A stretch of 64,000 nucleotides of DNA from Deltaproteobacteria bacterium (GTDB taxonomy: Bacteria > Desulfobacterota > Desulfuromonadia > Desulfuromonadales > BM103), in NCBI GenBank assembly GCA_024279915.1, contig JAJRRB010000076.1, forward strand, positions 1 to 64,000, in the 5' to 3' direction. The notes below the pieces were generated by a model that ran no database searches, was not told the origin of the DNA, and saw nothing but the letters and a program-made list of their open reading frames with translations. The translations under genes were made by a program, and so were the position numbers. Below are positions 8,539 through 16,762 of the stretch, in pieces (position 1 is the first letter of the stretch; the number at the start of each line of letters is the position of its first letter).

Positions 8539-10224
8539 ATGAGACGATTGGTTGTAGGAATCTGTGTAGCTCTGTGGTTGATTTGTACATATGTGTCTTT
8601 GCCTGTCTTTGCTGAGCCTGTTCCGGCTGATTTGCTGGATTTTCTTAAGCCGTTAGATGCGAAGGTTGTTATGAGTGTTAACTCTGAAGTATTGATTAAC
8701 AAGGGCTCCTCTGATGGTTTTTACCCGGGTGATATCCTGTCTGCTGTAACAGCGGAAAAGGTTGTTCGACATCCTGATACCGGCCAAGCTTTAGATACGC
8801 TTTTTACATATGGTAACCATCTGATTGTCACAAGGGTAAAAGAAAATATCAGTTACTGTCGTGTGCTAGATAGAAATGAAAATTTTGAGAATGGGGTTCG
8901 TTTGCACCGATTTGCAAACGTTCCCGTAGAGGTCTTGGATGCGACAAACAGTGGCTTCGAGTTTTACAGGAGATTGCGGCAAGAAACTCCTCACTTGAAG
9001 TGGTTAGGTTATCGAGTGGAACCTGAGAAAGATGTAAAAAGAATTGATTTAGGACTATCGGTGCAATTAGCTGACAATAAAGTAGAGGTCCTCAATCAAG
9101 ATGACAAAATTCTTTACTCGGGGGAGGATGAAAGTGTTGTTCATCAGGCCGATGTGAGTGAACCTTACAATGCTGTGGCTGACAACGCAATTTCTGAGAC
9201 TGAGCCGTTAAAGTCAAAAGTTTTCTCTAGCTCTGAAATGTCAGGTCAATTGAACAATTCTATGCTCAGAATTAACTTGCCGACGCAGGGTGAGATAGGA
9301 GCCTTGCGTGTCAGTGATCTCGATAATGATGGTCAGTCAGAGATCCTTTATAGTGTTGACAATAATATTATCATTAGTCGATTAGATGGCCAACATTTGG
9401 TGGAGGTTTCTAGCTATTCAGATCCTGTTTGGGATCAAGTTGTAGATATTTCTGTCCTCGATATTAACGACGATAGTAAAGGTGAAATTATTGTGTCAGC
9501 TATTGCTGACAACCAAGGCGTATCCACGGTTTTTAGGTACGAAGAGGGACATTTGACTAAGTTAGTTGAAGAGAGGATCCTGCTCGGGACATTTGTACAG
9601 CTCAACAATAAGCCTATTTTAGTTGGTGTGGAAGATGGTGACTATTTGTATCCCAGACCTGACCTGTATAAGGTTGAGCTATCTGGAAAGGAATTTGTAA
9701 AAGAGCCTTTTAAGTTTGGTAGTGCTAAACAGCCATATGGAATAGCATCATTTAGGGATAAACAGGGCACCGTCTTGAGGGTGGTGTTGTCACGGCATAA
9801 TAAAATTAAAATATTTGAATTGGATGGTGAACGGCGATGGGAAAGTCCTCTCCGGTATGGTGGTACAATAAACAGTGTTAAAGTTCAAATACCAGGTGCA
9901 CGTAACGTTGATGCGTTTGATAAGTTTTATTTTAGTTCAAAAGTGTTAAGAACTTCTTCCCAGACTTTAATCGTTGCTAAACATGACAAGCCAGGTATGT
10001 TTAAAAATAGCCCGACTTATGCTAATGGTCAGATTGTAGAATTGTCTTGGAATGGTTATTCTTTAGATGAAATATACAAAAGTGATTCTGTTGGTGGCAT
10101 GATTACAGATTTTGATTATTACGATATAGATGACGATGGTGATTTTGAAATAGTTGCTTCTGTTTTGTATCAAAGAAGTGGGTATAAACAAAAACCATAT
10201 TCCGGGTTAGTTGTCTTGAATTGA
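8539..10224 (+). CDS. Exported FG-GAP/VCBS-repeat protein with FlgT-like N-terminal domain
   Basis: A 561-residue protein with a signal peptide (hydrophobic 5-25, FAEP cleavage). Residues about 40-115 (VLINKGSSDGFYPGDIL, a PDTGQALD turn) resemble the FlgT C-terminal type domain found in many exported deltaproteobacterial proteins. From about residue 245, calcium-binding-like loops appear (DLDNDGQSEI, DINDDSKGEI, DIDDDGDFEI), typical of FG-GAP/VCBS beta-propeller repeats. A GGGAG site lies before the ATG. The following gene is convergent. Likely periplasmic or cell-surface; the ligand is unknown. Confidence 0.75.
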   Translation: MRRLVVGICVALWLICTYVSLPVFAEPVPADLLDFLKPLDAKVVMSVNSEVLINKGSSDGFYPGDILSAVTAEKVVRHPDTGQALDTLFTYGNHLIVTRVKENISYCRVLDRNENFENGVRLHRFANVPVEVLDATNSGFEFYRRLRQETPHLKWLGYRVEPEKDVKRIDLGLSVQLADNKVEVLNQDDKILYSGEDESVVHQADVSEPYNAVADNAISETEPLKSKVFSSSEMSGQLNNSMLRINLPTQGEIGALRVSDLDNDGQSEILYSVDNNIIISRLDGQHLVEVSSYSDPVWDQVVDISVLDINDDSKGEIIVSAIADNQGVSTVFRYEEGHLTKLVEERILLGTFVQLNNKPILVGVEDGDYLYPRPDLYKVELSGKEFVKEPFKFGSAKQPYGIASFRDKQGTVLRVVLSRHNKIKIFELDGERRWESPLRYGGTINSVKVQIPGARNVDAFDKFYFSSKVLRTSSQTLIVAKHDKPGMFKNSPTYANGQIVELSWNGYSLDEIYKSDSVGGMITDFDYYDIDDDGDFEIVASVLYQRSGYKQKPYSGLVVLN

Positions 10225-10349
10225 CATTGTCTTAAGCTTGCAAGGTTACTTTTCTCTGGAGCTTGACGAACAACTGGTGTTTGGGGCGGCCAAAGCCGTA
10301 CCTATGCGTTTGGAAGAGATTTTCACAACATCTCCTCACCATCTATTTG

Positions 10350-10859
10350 TCATTCAGAAATTGATGAGAGAATTGCACTTATCTCTTTCTTCTTCGAACG
10401 ATGAAGCGGTGACTGGTCAACCTCCCTTAACAAGTTACCCTTTTGTGACCGGATTTCAGTCAGTTCGCGTCTTGCTCTCTGTTTATCCCTCGTCAGGGAA
10501 GAACGGAAAACTTCTTTGCGTGTTGATAAATATTGTTCAACCAGGCCCTCTGCTTCACCTTTGAGGGCATGGTAGATGCTTTCCCCGCGTTCGAGTTGTT
10601 TCTGTTTAGATTTTGAGGTAGACAGTTTAGGTGTAGCTATCTGCTTAACATGTGGAGGAAAATCAGAAGGGATCCCAACACCAGGCGGCAAATCTTTCAC
10701 AGTTTCCGCTTGGCATCCCATTGGAACATTTAATAGGTTGTCCGTGAAAATGGTGGTGCCATCAGTCTCTTTGCACCGATAGATGTCAGCATGGGCCAAG
10801 TCGACTGCAGTAACTACAGCAATTAGCAATAGAGCACAAAAAGATAAGGTTTTCAGCAC
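10350..10859 (-). CDS. DUF4124-domain exported protein
   Basis: A short exported protein of 169 residues with a signal peptide (LSFCALLLIAVVTAV, cleavage near AHA-D) followed by IYRCKETDGTTIFTDNL, the hallmark of the DUF4124 domain. The C-terminal half is charged and helical, with many Lys/Arg/Glu. The frame opens at a TTG at 10877, but GGAGG ends 6 bp before the GTG at 10859, so the GTG is chosen. The function of the family is unknown. It is convergent with the VCBS gene, and an inverted repeat lies 42-70 bp upstream. Confidence 0.75.
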   Translation of the reverse strand: MLKTLSFCALLLIAVVTAVDLAHADIYRCKETDGTTIFTDNLLNVPMGCQAETVKDLPPGVGIPSDFPPHVKQIATPKLSTSKSKQKQLERGESIYHALKGEAEGLVEQYLSTRKEVFRSSLTRDKQRARRELTEIRSQKGNLLREVDQSPLHRSKKKEISAILSSISE

Positions 10860-10900
10860 GTGGCACCTCCACTCCAATTTCGTGTTGGTGGGTGCCTGCG

Positions 10901-10929
10901 TCTGACAGTGACCGTTGACAACTGTCAGA
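10901..10929. promoter_or_regulatory. Perfect 9-bp inverted repeat upstream of the DUF4124 gene
   Basis: TCTGACAGT (10901-10909) and ACTGTCAGA (10921-10929) with an 11-bp loop. The position 5' of the DUF4124 start could mean an operator; as it is also downstream of the CKGC gene at 11 kb, a transcriptional hairpin is an alternative. Confidence 0.45.
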
Positions 10930-10968
10930 TCAAGCCACGATACTCATGTTTGAACGATTCACAGACCA

Positions 10969-10993
10969 GTCCCCCGGCACAAAACCGGGGGAC
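10969..10993 (-). terminator. GC-rich hairpin downstream of the second CKGC gene
   Basis: GTCCCCCGG (10969-10977) and CCGGGGGAC (10985-10993) with a 7-base loop, 31 bp past the stop of the minus-strand CKGC gene. The stem is strong, but on the minus strand there is no clean T-run after it, so intrinsic termination is uncertain. Confidence 0.55.
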
Positions 10994-11023
10994 ATAGTTC
11001 TACTAGCAGGGCCAGCTATGTGC

Positions 11024-11455
11024 TTAGCATCCTTTGCATATAGCATCTTTTACTTTGCTTTCATCTGCCACTGCTTCATTGGGGGTTAATGATCCATAGT
11101 CTTTTATTCCCGAGGCATCAAACGTGAACCCATCGTTTCCTGCTTCAGTACCAACTGTTGCCAGTGACTCCTGGTTGTAATTGTAATTCCTTGCGGCTAT
11201 GTCAGCTTTTGTTTCCGGAGCATCAAACTTGTACTCCCAGTTTCCTGCTTCAGTGCCGACTTTCGCAAGTGATTCTTCGTCGTATACATGGTTTTTTACG
11301 GCATCGCTGACATCTGTGCGTGGGGCGTCAAATGTGAACTCATCGCCTCCTGCTTCGGAGCCATCATAGATGACTTCACCAGCCAAAACTGTTCCGGCCA
11401 GGCCCAAGCAGAAGAAAGCTACCAATATACTAATGAAAAATTCTTTTTTAAACAT
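11024..11455 (-). CDS. Small secreted GTEAG-repeat protein with CKGC C-terminus (second paralogue)
   Basis: A 143-residue protein with a signal peptide (hydrophobic 8-24, LAG cleavage). G(S/T)EAG motifs occur at residues 32, 67 and 102, exactly 35 residues apart, each leading into a WEY/FTF strand, FDAP and a Y(D/N)(E/Q)ESLA strand. The C-terminus (NEAVADESKVKDAICKGC) matches the copy at 5415-5822. The segment ETKADIAA(R/K)NY is nearly identical in both. An AAGGAGA site precedes the ATG, and a good promoter and long leader lie upstream. Function unknown; likely extracytoplasmic. Confidence 0.78.
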   Translation of the reverse strand: MFKKEFFISILVAFFCLGLAGTVLAGEVIYDGSEAGGDEFTFDAPRTDVSDAVKNHVYDEESLAKVGTEAGNWEYKFDAPETKADIAARNYNYNQESLATVGTEAGNDGFTFDASGIKDYGSLTPNEAVADESKVKDAICKGC

Positions 11456-11475
11456 GACAGTCTCCTTTTTGCTGA

Positions 11476-11541
11476 AGGTTACGCTCTCTACTAAGTTTTG
11501 GCAGTGCTGAGAAAAATATGTTCTCGTGTAAGAGAGCCTTT
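11476..11541 (-). promoter_or_regulatory. Structured 5' leader of the CKGC gene at 11 kb
   Basis: On the minus strand AAGGCTCTCT (from about 11540 down to 11531) can pair with AGAGAGC and CCTT further downstream (11489-11476), enclosing an inner GAGAA/TTCTC stem. The leader runs about 100 bases from the predicted promoter to the ATG. No known riboswitch consensus was recognised. Confidence 0.35.
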
Positions 11542-11564
11542 CATACGTTTTATCCCTTTGTCTT

Positions 11565-11594
11565 ATTATATCAATGTTACATACATCGTGCCAA
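11565..11594 (-). promoter_or_regulatory. Sigma70-type promoter for the CKGC gene
   Basis: On the minus strand TTGGCA (11594-11589), an 18-bp spacer and TATAAT (11570-11565). The -10 is a perfect consensus and the -35 differs at one base. Transcription would start about 100 bases upstream of the ATG at 11455. Confidence 0.65.
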
Positions 11595-12050
11595 GTTGAT
11601 GTGGTGCGAGTAACTAGCTGAATGTACAGTGGATTAATGTTTTGTCATTATATGCGACAAGAAATTACTAGGCAATTGAGGAGAATATTCAGCAGCACCT
11701 GTAGAATATCCATCTGGTTATGTATGTTGGTGTCGTATTAACCTTAGTGACTTGCTGTAGTAGGTGGTTGCGGAAACCCCTTTACTGTGAAGGATGGTCG
11801 CATTACCTAATAGTTGACAGATACCGGAACCACAGACTGCTTGTAGAATCTCAATTCCCTTGACGATTGTCCTCGTGTTTAAAAATTGACTTTAAGTCGA
11901 AGGAGCAAGCATGTATTATGCAGTTGGTCGACATTTGAGTAGGGGAGATAGCTCTTGGCAGGGGCAGCAAGTATCTTTTGTCTGTTGTCGCTATCTAGTG
12001 TCGGTGTCAGCTAACTTTTGTCAGTAGCATAATGAAATGGAGGAGGTTTT
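11595..12050. other. Gene-free AT-rich stretch upstream of ssb
   Basis: No coding frame with a convincing start and no repeat or clear terminator was found in this stretch. It must hold the ssb promoter, but no confident -35/-10 pair could be chosen. Confidence 0.5.
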
Positions 12051-12506
12051 ATGTCAGTCAATAAGGCAATTCTAGTCGGTAATCTGGGGAAAGACCCTGA
12101 ACTTCGCTACACACCTTCAGGAACAGCAGTCTGCACATTTTCTCTAGCGACCACTGAGCGCTTCAAGAACAAACAGGGTGAACAACAAGACAAGACTGAG
12201 TGGCACAATATAGTCGTTTGGGCTGGTCTTGCCGAGATTTGCGGTAAGTATCTGACCAAGGGCAAACAGATCTACGTCGAAGGTCGTATTCAGAACCGTT
12301 CCTACGACGACCGCGATGGTAATAAGCGTTACATTAGCGAGATTGTTGTTAACGAAATGCAAATGCTTGGTCGTGCAGGTGATCAGGGTGGCAGTGGTGG
12401 CGGTGGCGGTGGCGGTGGTAGTAGTCATCCTGTGTCTCAGGTCAATGAGCCTGCTGGTGGTCCTTCGGAGCCGCCTTTTAACCCTGACGACGATATACCG
12501 TTCTAG
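12051..12506 (+). CDS. ssb: Single-stranded DNA-binding protein
   Basis: A 151-residue SSB. The N-terminal OB-fold (about 1-108) has the family signatures MSVNKAILVGNLGKDPELRYTP and WHNIVVWAGLAEICGKYLTKG. A Gly/Ser-rich linker follows (a run of glycines at about 115-122), and the acidic tip ends DDDIPF, which binds partner proteins of replication and repair. Length is slightly below that of E. coli SSB, as is common in this group. GGAGGAGG precedes the ATG. It stands alone, followed by a 173-bp dispersed repeat and then a terminator. Confidence 0.97.
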   Translation: MSVNKAILVGNLGKDPELRYTPSGTAVCTFSLATTERFKNKQGEQQDKTEWHNIVVWAGLAEICGKYLTKGKQIYVEGRIQNRSYDDRDGNKRYISEIVVNEMQMLGRAGDQGGSGGGGGGGGSSHPVSQVNEPAGGPSEPPFNPDDDIPF

Positions 12507-12508
12507 CC

Positions 12509-12681
12509 TAGTTTTCGTCCGGAAACGGCCCTTTTCCGCAATCTCTGCGTCAATCTGCACATTTGATTGTGCGGCGTAAAATACAACGCCTCCGCTCAAA
12601 TGCTTGATTTCCTTGACCTTGCGAAAAATTGCTCGCTTCCAAATCGAAAACTACACTTGCGTTCATCCAGATCTTCAGGAT
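12509..12681. repeat. 173-bp dispersed element with terminal inverted repeats, copy 1
   Basis: Begins with TAGTTTTCG at 12509 and has the complementary CGAAAACTA at 12645-12653; similarity to copy 2 continues to 12681 through a small ATCC...GGAT hairpin. Inside, CATTTG/CAAATG and GCGGCGT/ACGCC arms can pair, so the whole unit may fold into one long stem. Copy 2 at 25191-25363 has the same length with about 17 mismatches and no gaps (about 90% identity, counted by eye). It has no coding capacity. It lies directly after the ssb stop codon, between ssb and its terminator. Confidence 0.85.
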
Positions 12682-12712
12682 GGTCACTAGTCTATAACCA
12701 AAACATGATTTT

Positions 12713-12750
12713 CCCGGGTAAGGCTTAACAGCCTTGCCCGGTCTTTTTTA
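12713..12750 (+). terminator. Rho-independent terminator of ssb
   Basis: CCGGGTAAGGCT (12714-12725) pairs with AGCCTTGCCCGG (12730-12741) around a TAAC loop with one mismatch, followed by TCTTTTTTA. The 173-bp repeat lies between the ssb stop and this terminator, so it would be part of the ssb transcript. Confidence 0.85.
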
Positions 12751-12831
12751 TGTTCGTTTTTTTTCATGTTTGCGCAGCGAGATAGTTTCTGGTAAATTCA
12801 AATCTGTTGATTTTATGATGTGGGGAATTTT

Positions 12832-13425
12832 ATGTCGCTCGAGCAAAGGCGCAATCTGTTTATTGAATTGCTGAATGATTCTGAGGAGGAGGTTCGTGCC
12901 GCCGCCGCCACTGCGCTCGAATGTCTCGAATCTTTCCAGGGCATGTCGCAGATTATCCAGGATCTCTCCTCGGATAAACGCGGTCAGCGGATCAAGGCGA
13001 TTTTTGCCATGGAAAACGTCAAGTCTACGGATGTTTTTCCTCATCTTATCAACCTGCTCAAGGATGCCGATGCCGACATCCGTGGCACGGCGATTCAGGT
13101 GCTTGGTTTGAAAGCCCATCCAAAGTCACTTAACAGCTTGGTCAAACATCTCAAGGACCCTTCGCCTTCAGTACGTGTGCATACAGCTGAGGCACTTGGC
13201 CATTTCGATGATGTTCGCCTGGCGCCTTACCTGGTTTCTCTCCTGGGGGATGACGATGAGCAGTTGGTCGCAAGTGCTGCCAGATCGCTTGGTCACCTTG
13301 GCTCTCCCGACAGTTTCGATGCGTTGACAAAGCTGGTTAAAGACGACCGGGCTACCGTCCGGGTGGCTGCTGTGCAGGCTTTAAGTGAGTTGCCGTTGAA
13401 TGGAATAGGGACTGTCCCCACATAG
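12832..13425 (+). CDS. Small HEAT-repeat protein
   Basis: A 197-residue alpha-helical solenoid. Consecutive units of about 31 residues show the HEAT pattern (LLNDSEEEVRAAAATALE, LLKDADADIRGTAIQVLG, HLKDPSPSVRVHTAEALG, LLGDDDEQLVASAARSLG, LVKDDRATVRVAAVQALS). It probably acts as a protein-protein scaffold; partners are unknown. The frame also allows a GTG at 12820, but the ATG at 12832 with GGGGA upstream is preferred. The last codons (GTVPT) overlap a REP-like element, so the present C-terminus may be an insertion product. It is followed by a terminator and converges on the HD-GYP/HEAT operon. Confidence 0.8.
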   Translation: MSLEQRRNLFIELLNDSEEEVRAAAATALECLESFQGMSQIIQDLSSDKRGQRIKAIFAMENVKSTDVFPHLINLLKDADADIRGTAIQVLGLKAHPKSLNSLVKHLKDPSPSVRVHTAEALGHFDDVRLAPYLVSLLGDDDEQLVASAARSLGHLGSPDSFDALTKLVKDDRATVRVAAVQALSELPLNGIGTVPT

Positions 13426-13441
13426 AAGGACTATCCCGATG
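13408..13441 (+). repeat. REP-like GGGACTGTCCC element, copy 1
   Basis: GGGACTGTCCCC, six bases, then AAGGACTATCCCGATG. The same two-block layout recurs at 53425-53458 and, inverted, at 48564-48590. This copy overlaps the 3' end of the HEAT gene. Confidence 0.6.
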
Positions 13442-13483
13442 ACACGTAATGCGGTACGACATAAGGGAAAAGTCAAAATCTAT

Positions 13484-13515
13484 AAAGGCTGGAAGAGAAA
13501 TCTTCCGGCCTTTTT
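13484..13515 (+). terminator. Rho-independent terminator after the small HEAT gene
   Basis: AAGGCTGGAAG and CTTCCGGCCTT arms with an AGAAAT-type loop and TTTTTG after the stem. Plus-strand orientation fits the HEAT gene rather than the convergent HD-GYP gene. Confidence 0.8.
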
Positions 13516-13526
13516 GTGTGAGGATA

Positions 13527-14870
13527 TTACTGTGGTGGGTCCAGGTCGAAAAAGTCAGTCACATCGATCCCTTTGGTGAGCGGATCAACTTCTGCAACGA
13601 TGCGACGTGCTTGATTAGGCTGCAGTTTTAACATGAACGGTTCTTCGAGAAGAATACCGGCAGGGTCGAAGATCACTTTGAGATCAACCAGGCTGGTCTC
13701 TGCCGTGTCAACCTTGATGACCACGCCGATTTCGTTGTTGTCGAGGCGCACCAGGCTACCTACCGGGTAGGCTCCGAGTGAGTCAATAAAGTGCATGACA
13801 AATTCCGGGTGCAGTGAAGTTCCGGAGATCTCTTTGAGCCTTGCTATGGCCTTACGTGGAGTAAAGGGACGTTGGTAAGAACGCAGGGTGGTCATGGCAT
13901 CGTAGGCGTCAGCGATGGCAGTTATCTCCACCAGCGGTGAGGAAATGTTACCAGCTGCGTTTGCCGGGTAACCGGAGCGGTCGTAGCGCAGGTGATGACC
14001 GAGAACGATCTCCAATACTTCGGGAGTGACGTCGTCCATCTCTTTAATGATGTTTGCGCCGAAATCGGGATGCTCTTTGATCGTATCAAACTCGGCGTCG
14101 GTCAGGCGGCCAGGTTTGGTAATAATGCCGACATCAATGCGTAGTTTGCCCAGGTCGTGCAGCAGTCCGCCAAGGCCCAAGGTCTTTAGCTGTTCCTCTG
14201 TGAGGTTACAGGCTCGGCCGATAGCGAGGGCAATGACAGAAACGTTGACCGAATGAGTGAAGGTATAGTTGTCGTACTCCTTGAGCATCGACAGGGCCAG
14301 CATGGCATGGGGTTCCGTCATGGTGAGTTGTGCCATACTCTCGACAACATTGATTGCTTCATCCGAAGAGGGGATTTCACCCATACGGACATCCTGAAAA
14401 ATCTGGTTAACAACCTTGAGCGCCTTGCGGTACACTTTGCGAGGTTGCTGGTCATCGTCATCATCTTCCGCTGCAACAGCTCGAATCTTTTTAACACCTT
14501 GTGATATTAGGGCATCGGCAAAGTCCTGGCCGTTGCCGCCGCCGGAGTGCAGCAGATGCAACAGAGTCTGAATCTCGTTGGCAGAGAGCCCTGTCATAAA
14601 TTCAAAGCCGACCAGCTCACGGGACTCAAGTAACTTGGCAACCTCTTCTGCAGCTGGAAACTCTTGCATGAAAAGGTGATCTTCGACGAAAAGGGTTCCC
14701 TCCAAGATGCCCATCTTGATTAGCTTCTTATGCTGCAGCAGGCCGAACAAGCCGTTCTGCAAGGTTTCAACCTGCTTAATGGTGGCCGGATGGTCGACAG
14801 CATAGAGACGCAGCCCCTTGATGGCTGCAGCCAGAACCTGTACGACTTGTTTTATTTCATCAACATTCAT
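13527..14870 (-). CDS. HD-GYP domain protein, probable c-di-GMP phosphodiesterase
   Basis: A 447-residue protein. Residues about 195-380 form an HD-GYP domain: H206, HD at 238-239, H267, HH at 292-293, GYP at 300-302 and DAYDAM at 321-326. The HHE-type stretch reads HHLRYDRSGYP. Known HD-GYP enzymes hydrolyse cyclic di-GMP in the cytoplasm. The N-terminal 130 residues, ahead of an acidic linker (EDDDDD), are not a receiver domain; they resemble the N-termini of the HEAT proteins at 14867 and 56114. The start codon overlaps the stop of the upstream HEAT gene by 4 bp (ATGA), so the two are translationally coupled. Confidence 0.88.
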   Translation of the reverse strand: MNVDEIKQVVQVLAAAIKGLRLYAVDHPATIKQVETLQNGLFGLLQHKKLIKMGILEGTLFVEDHLFMQEFPAAEEVAKLLESRELVGFEFMTGLSANEIQTLLHLLHSGGGNGQDFADALISQGVKKIRAVAAEDDDDDQQPRKVYRKALKVVNQIFQDVRMGEIPSSDEAINVVESMAQLTMTEPHAMLALSMLKEYDNYTFTHSVNVSVIALAIGRACNLTEEQLKTLGLGGLLHDLGKLRIDVGIITKPGRLTDAEFDTIKEHPDFGANIIKEMDDVTPEVLEIVLGHHLRYDRSGYPANAAGNISSPLVEITAIADAYDAMTTLRSYQRPFTPRKAIARLKEISGTSLHPEFVMHFIDSLGAYPVGSLVRLDNNEIGVVIKVDTAETSLVDLKVIFDPAGILLEEPFMLKLQPNQARRIVAEVDPLTKGIDVTDFFDLDPPQ

Positions 14871-16438
14871 GTTTTTGCCTTGTCCAGCTGCTTAAGGGCC
14901 TGGGCCGCTGCTCTGGCGACAGCCGCAGTACGGTCATAGGTGGCCTTCTCAAGCACGTTGCGTGTGTTTTTGTTGGCAATGTCACCCAGAGCGGCAGCCG
15001 CTGCTGTACGGAGTTCGTCATTAAGCTGGCGGTGTAGCCAGCTTTTTTTTCTGATGATCTTTGTCAACTCAGAAATAGCTTCAGGGTCCTTAATCTCGCC
15101 AAGGGCACGAATGGTGTCCTTTTTGAGGTCAATGGCGCGCTGGCTCCAGTCTGATTTTTTCAAAAGTGACAGCAAGGTCGGTACGGCGCTGGCTGCACGA
15201 ATGGCTCCCAGAGAAATAATCGCCTGTCGGCGCAACTCCTGATCGTCGGCAGCCGCAGTTTGCAATAGAATTTTGATCGCACGATTACCGCCGATTTTGG
15301 TCAGGGCACGAATTGTTTCCCGGCGTACGCGGATGTCATCATGCTGCAGCAATGGAGTCAGTTGTGCCAGTGATTCCTGGTTGCGAATGTCGCCCAGGAT
15401 AGCAATGGCGTTGCGCACCACATACCAGCGTTCATCACTGAGATATTCATAGATGATTGGCAGAGCAGCTTGACCGATACGGGCCAGAATTTCATTCAAT
15501 AATTTGCGCTTTGGGGCTGAGCTCTCGTTGGCTAAAATTTCCATCAAGTGGTTGGCAATCCTGCTACCCAGGAAGGTAAGAACCTGCACCAGCGTGTTAC
15601 GACCCTTTTGATTGGTCTCTGTCGCAAACATGTAGGCAACCAGATAATTGGTTATCTCTTCAGTCGCCAACTGGTCAAGAGCCTGGTTTGCATCTTGTTT
15701 GCGTTCTTCAGAGTATTGTTTGCCGGTGGCGCAGCGACAGAAAAGCAGGAAGGCTCGCAATACCAGTCCGCGGCTTTCGTCGATGAGTTGCAGACGTAAC
15801 AGCGGAATCAGTTCTTGTATAAATCGCTGGAAACGAGCATCAATCTTCTCCTGTTCCATCTTCGCAAGGAGTGTGTCCATGTCCATCGCATCTGCTTGAG
15901 CATGATTCTCATCAGCTTCATCGCCTTCGGTGAGGACTGCAGCCGGATCGAAATCCTCTTCCTCGGGCAACTCTTCAATCTCCTCCTTGCGCTGCAGGAC
16001 GTCATCCAGGTCACGGACATTAGTCCAGATAGTGGTCAGACGGGCTTTTTCCAGAATAATCTGGATACCGCCCTGTTTCTGGATGATTTGTGGGTCGAGT
16101 AGCAGGTAATGAACAAAATGGTGCAGGTCGCTGCTGTTGAGGTCGGCAAGAAATGTCAAATATTGAATGCGGCGGGCAAAACAGAAGTTGGCGAGTTGCA
16201 CAAGAACCTGATTGGTTTTGGCTATCTGGTTGTCATCAAAGAGAAAGCCTTCTTTGCGCACTGTTAGGGAAAGATGGTTGCCGCCAGCAAGAATTGGTTC
16301 AAAACTACGCAGACTTTCTTCGGCCGTTGCCTGTAGGGCCGGGTGTTGGGACGGGTAGTACCTGATCGCTTTAATCTGTTTGACTACTCCGGTAAGAGCA
16401 GTCGCAATCAAGTTATGAAGTTCATTGCCATTCTGCAT
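14867..16438 (-). CDS. HEAT-repeat protein coupled to the HD-GYP gene
   Basis: A 523-residue protein. Residues 1-150 hold a helical domain with YYPSQHPAL (about 28-36) and a FLADLNSSDLHHFVHYLL segment that match the N-terminus of the HD-GYP protein. An acidic linker (EEIEELPEEEDFDP) follows. From about residue 285 to the end are HEAT/PBS-lyase-like units (YEYLSDERWYVVRNAIAILG, LLQHDDIRVRRETIRALTKIG, LLKKSDWSQRAIDLKK). It is the first gene of a two-gene operon with the HD-GYP enzyme. A regulatory scaffold for c-di-GMP signalling is a reasonable inference, not shown. Confidence 0.8.
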   Translation of the reverse strand: MQNGNELHNLIATALTGVVKQIKAIRYYPSQHPALQATAEESLRSFEPILAGGNHLSLTVRKEGFLFDDNQIAKTNQVLVQLANFCFARRIQYLTFLADLNSSDLHHFVHYLLLDPQIIQKQGGIQIILEKARLTTIWTNVRDLDDVLQRKEEIEELPEEEDFDPAAVLTEGDEADENHAQADAMDMDTLLAKMEQEKIDARFQRFIQELIPLLRLQLIDESRGLVLRAFLLFCRCATGKQYSEERKQDANQALDQLATEEITNYLVAYMFATETNQKGRNTLVQVLTFLGSRIANHLMEILANESSAPKRKLLNEILARIGQAALPIIYEYLSDERWYVVRNAIAILGDIRNQESLAQLTPLLQHDDIRVRRETIRALTKIGGNRAIKILLQTAAADDQELRRQAIISLGAIRAASAVPTLLSLLKKSDWSQRAIDLKKDTIRALGEIKDPEAISELTKIIRKKSWLHRQLNDELRTAAAAALGDIANKNTRNVLEKATYDRTAAVARAAAQALKQLDKAKT

Positions 16439-16762
16439 GTGCTTATTTCCAGTGTCTGCATACCCTTGAGTGGTTTTGCACCAAACGAGAAAACTCAGAA
16501 CATTCTAAATGATTTTCTATGTTTTGACCAGACCTGAGGTCTTCTTCTCCGTCTACTTTTTTGTGGGGTTAATCAGTTTAACCAATAAAGTGTTCATGCA
16601 ATCCTTTTGCAAGGGCTGGCCAGATGATATCATGTTGCAGGTTGTCCTGTGTTTGCGAAAGGAAAGATGCCTTTTGCCACCCTCTTTCACGGAGAAAACA
16701 ATGCTCGGAATAGTGCTGGTAATGTTACTTCCAAATGGTCTATTGCAGGAGAAGTGTCTGTC
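16439..16762. other. Divergent intergenic region between the HEAT operon and coaE
   Basis: It contains a short palindrome AGACCTGAGGTCT (16530-16542) but no convincing gene. Promoters for both flanking genes should lie here; none can be assigned with confidence. Confidence 0.45.

Noticed and set aside
10238-10564. 108-residue plus-strand frame after the VCBS gene
   Set aside because: It overlaps the DUF4124 gene on the other strand, which has a signal peptide, family motif and ribosome site.
11589-11594. Sigma54 promoter (TGGCAC) upstream of the CKGC gene
   Set aside because: The matching -12 TTGC element is absent at the required distance, while a consensus TATAAT fits sigma70.
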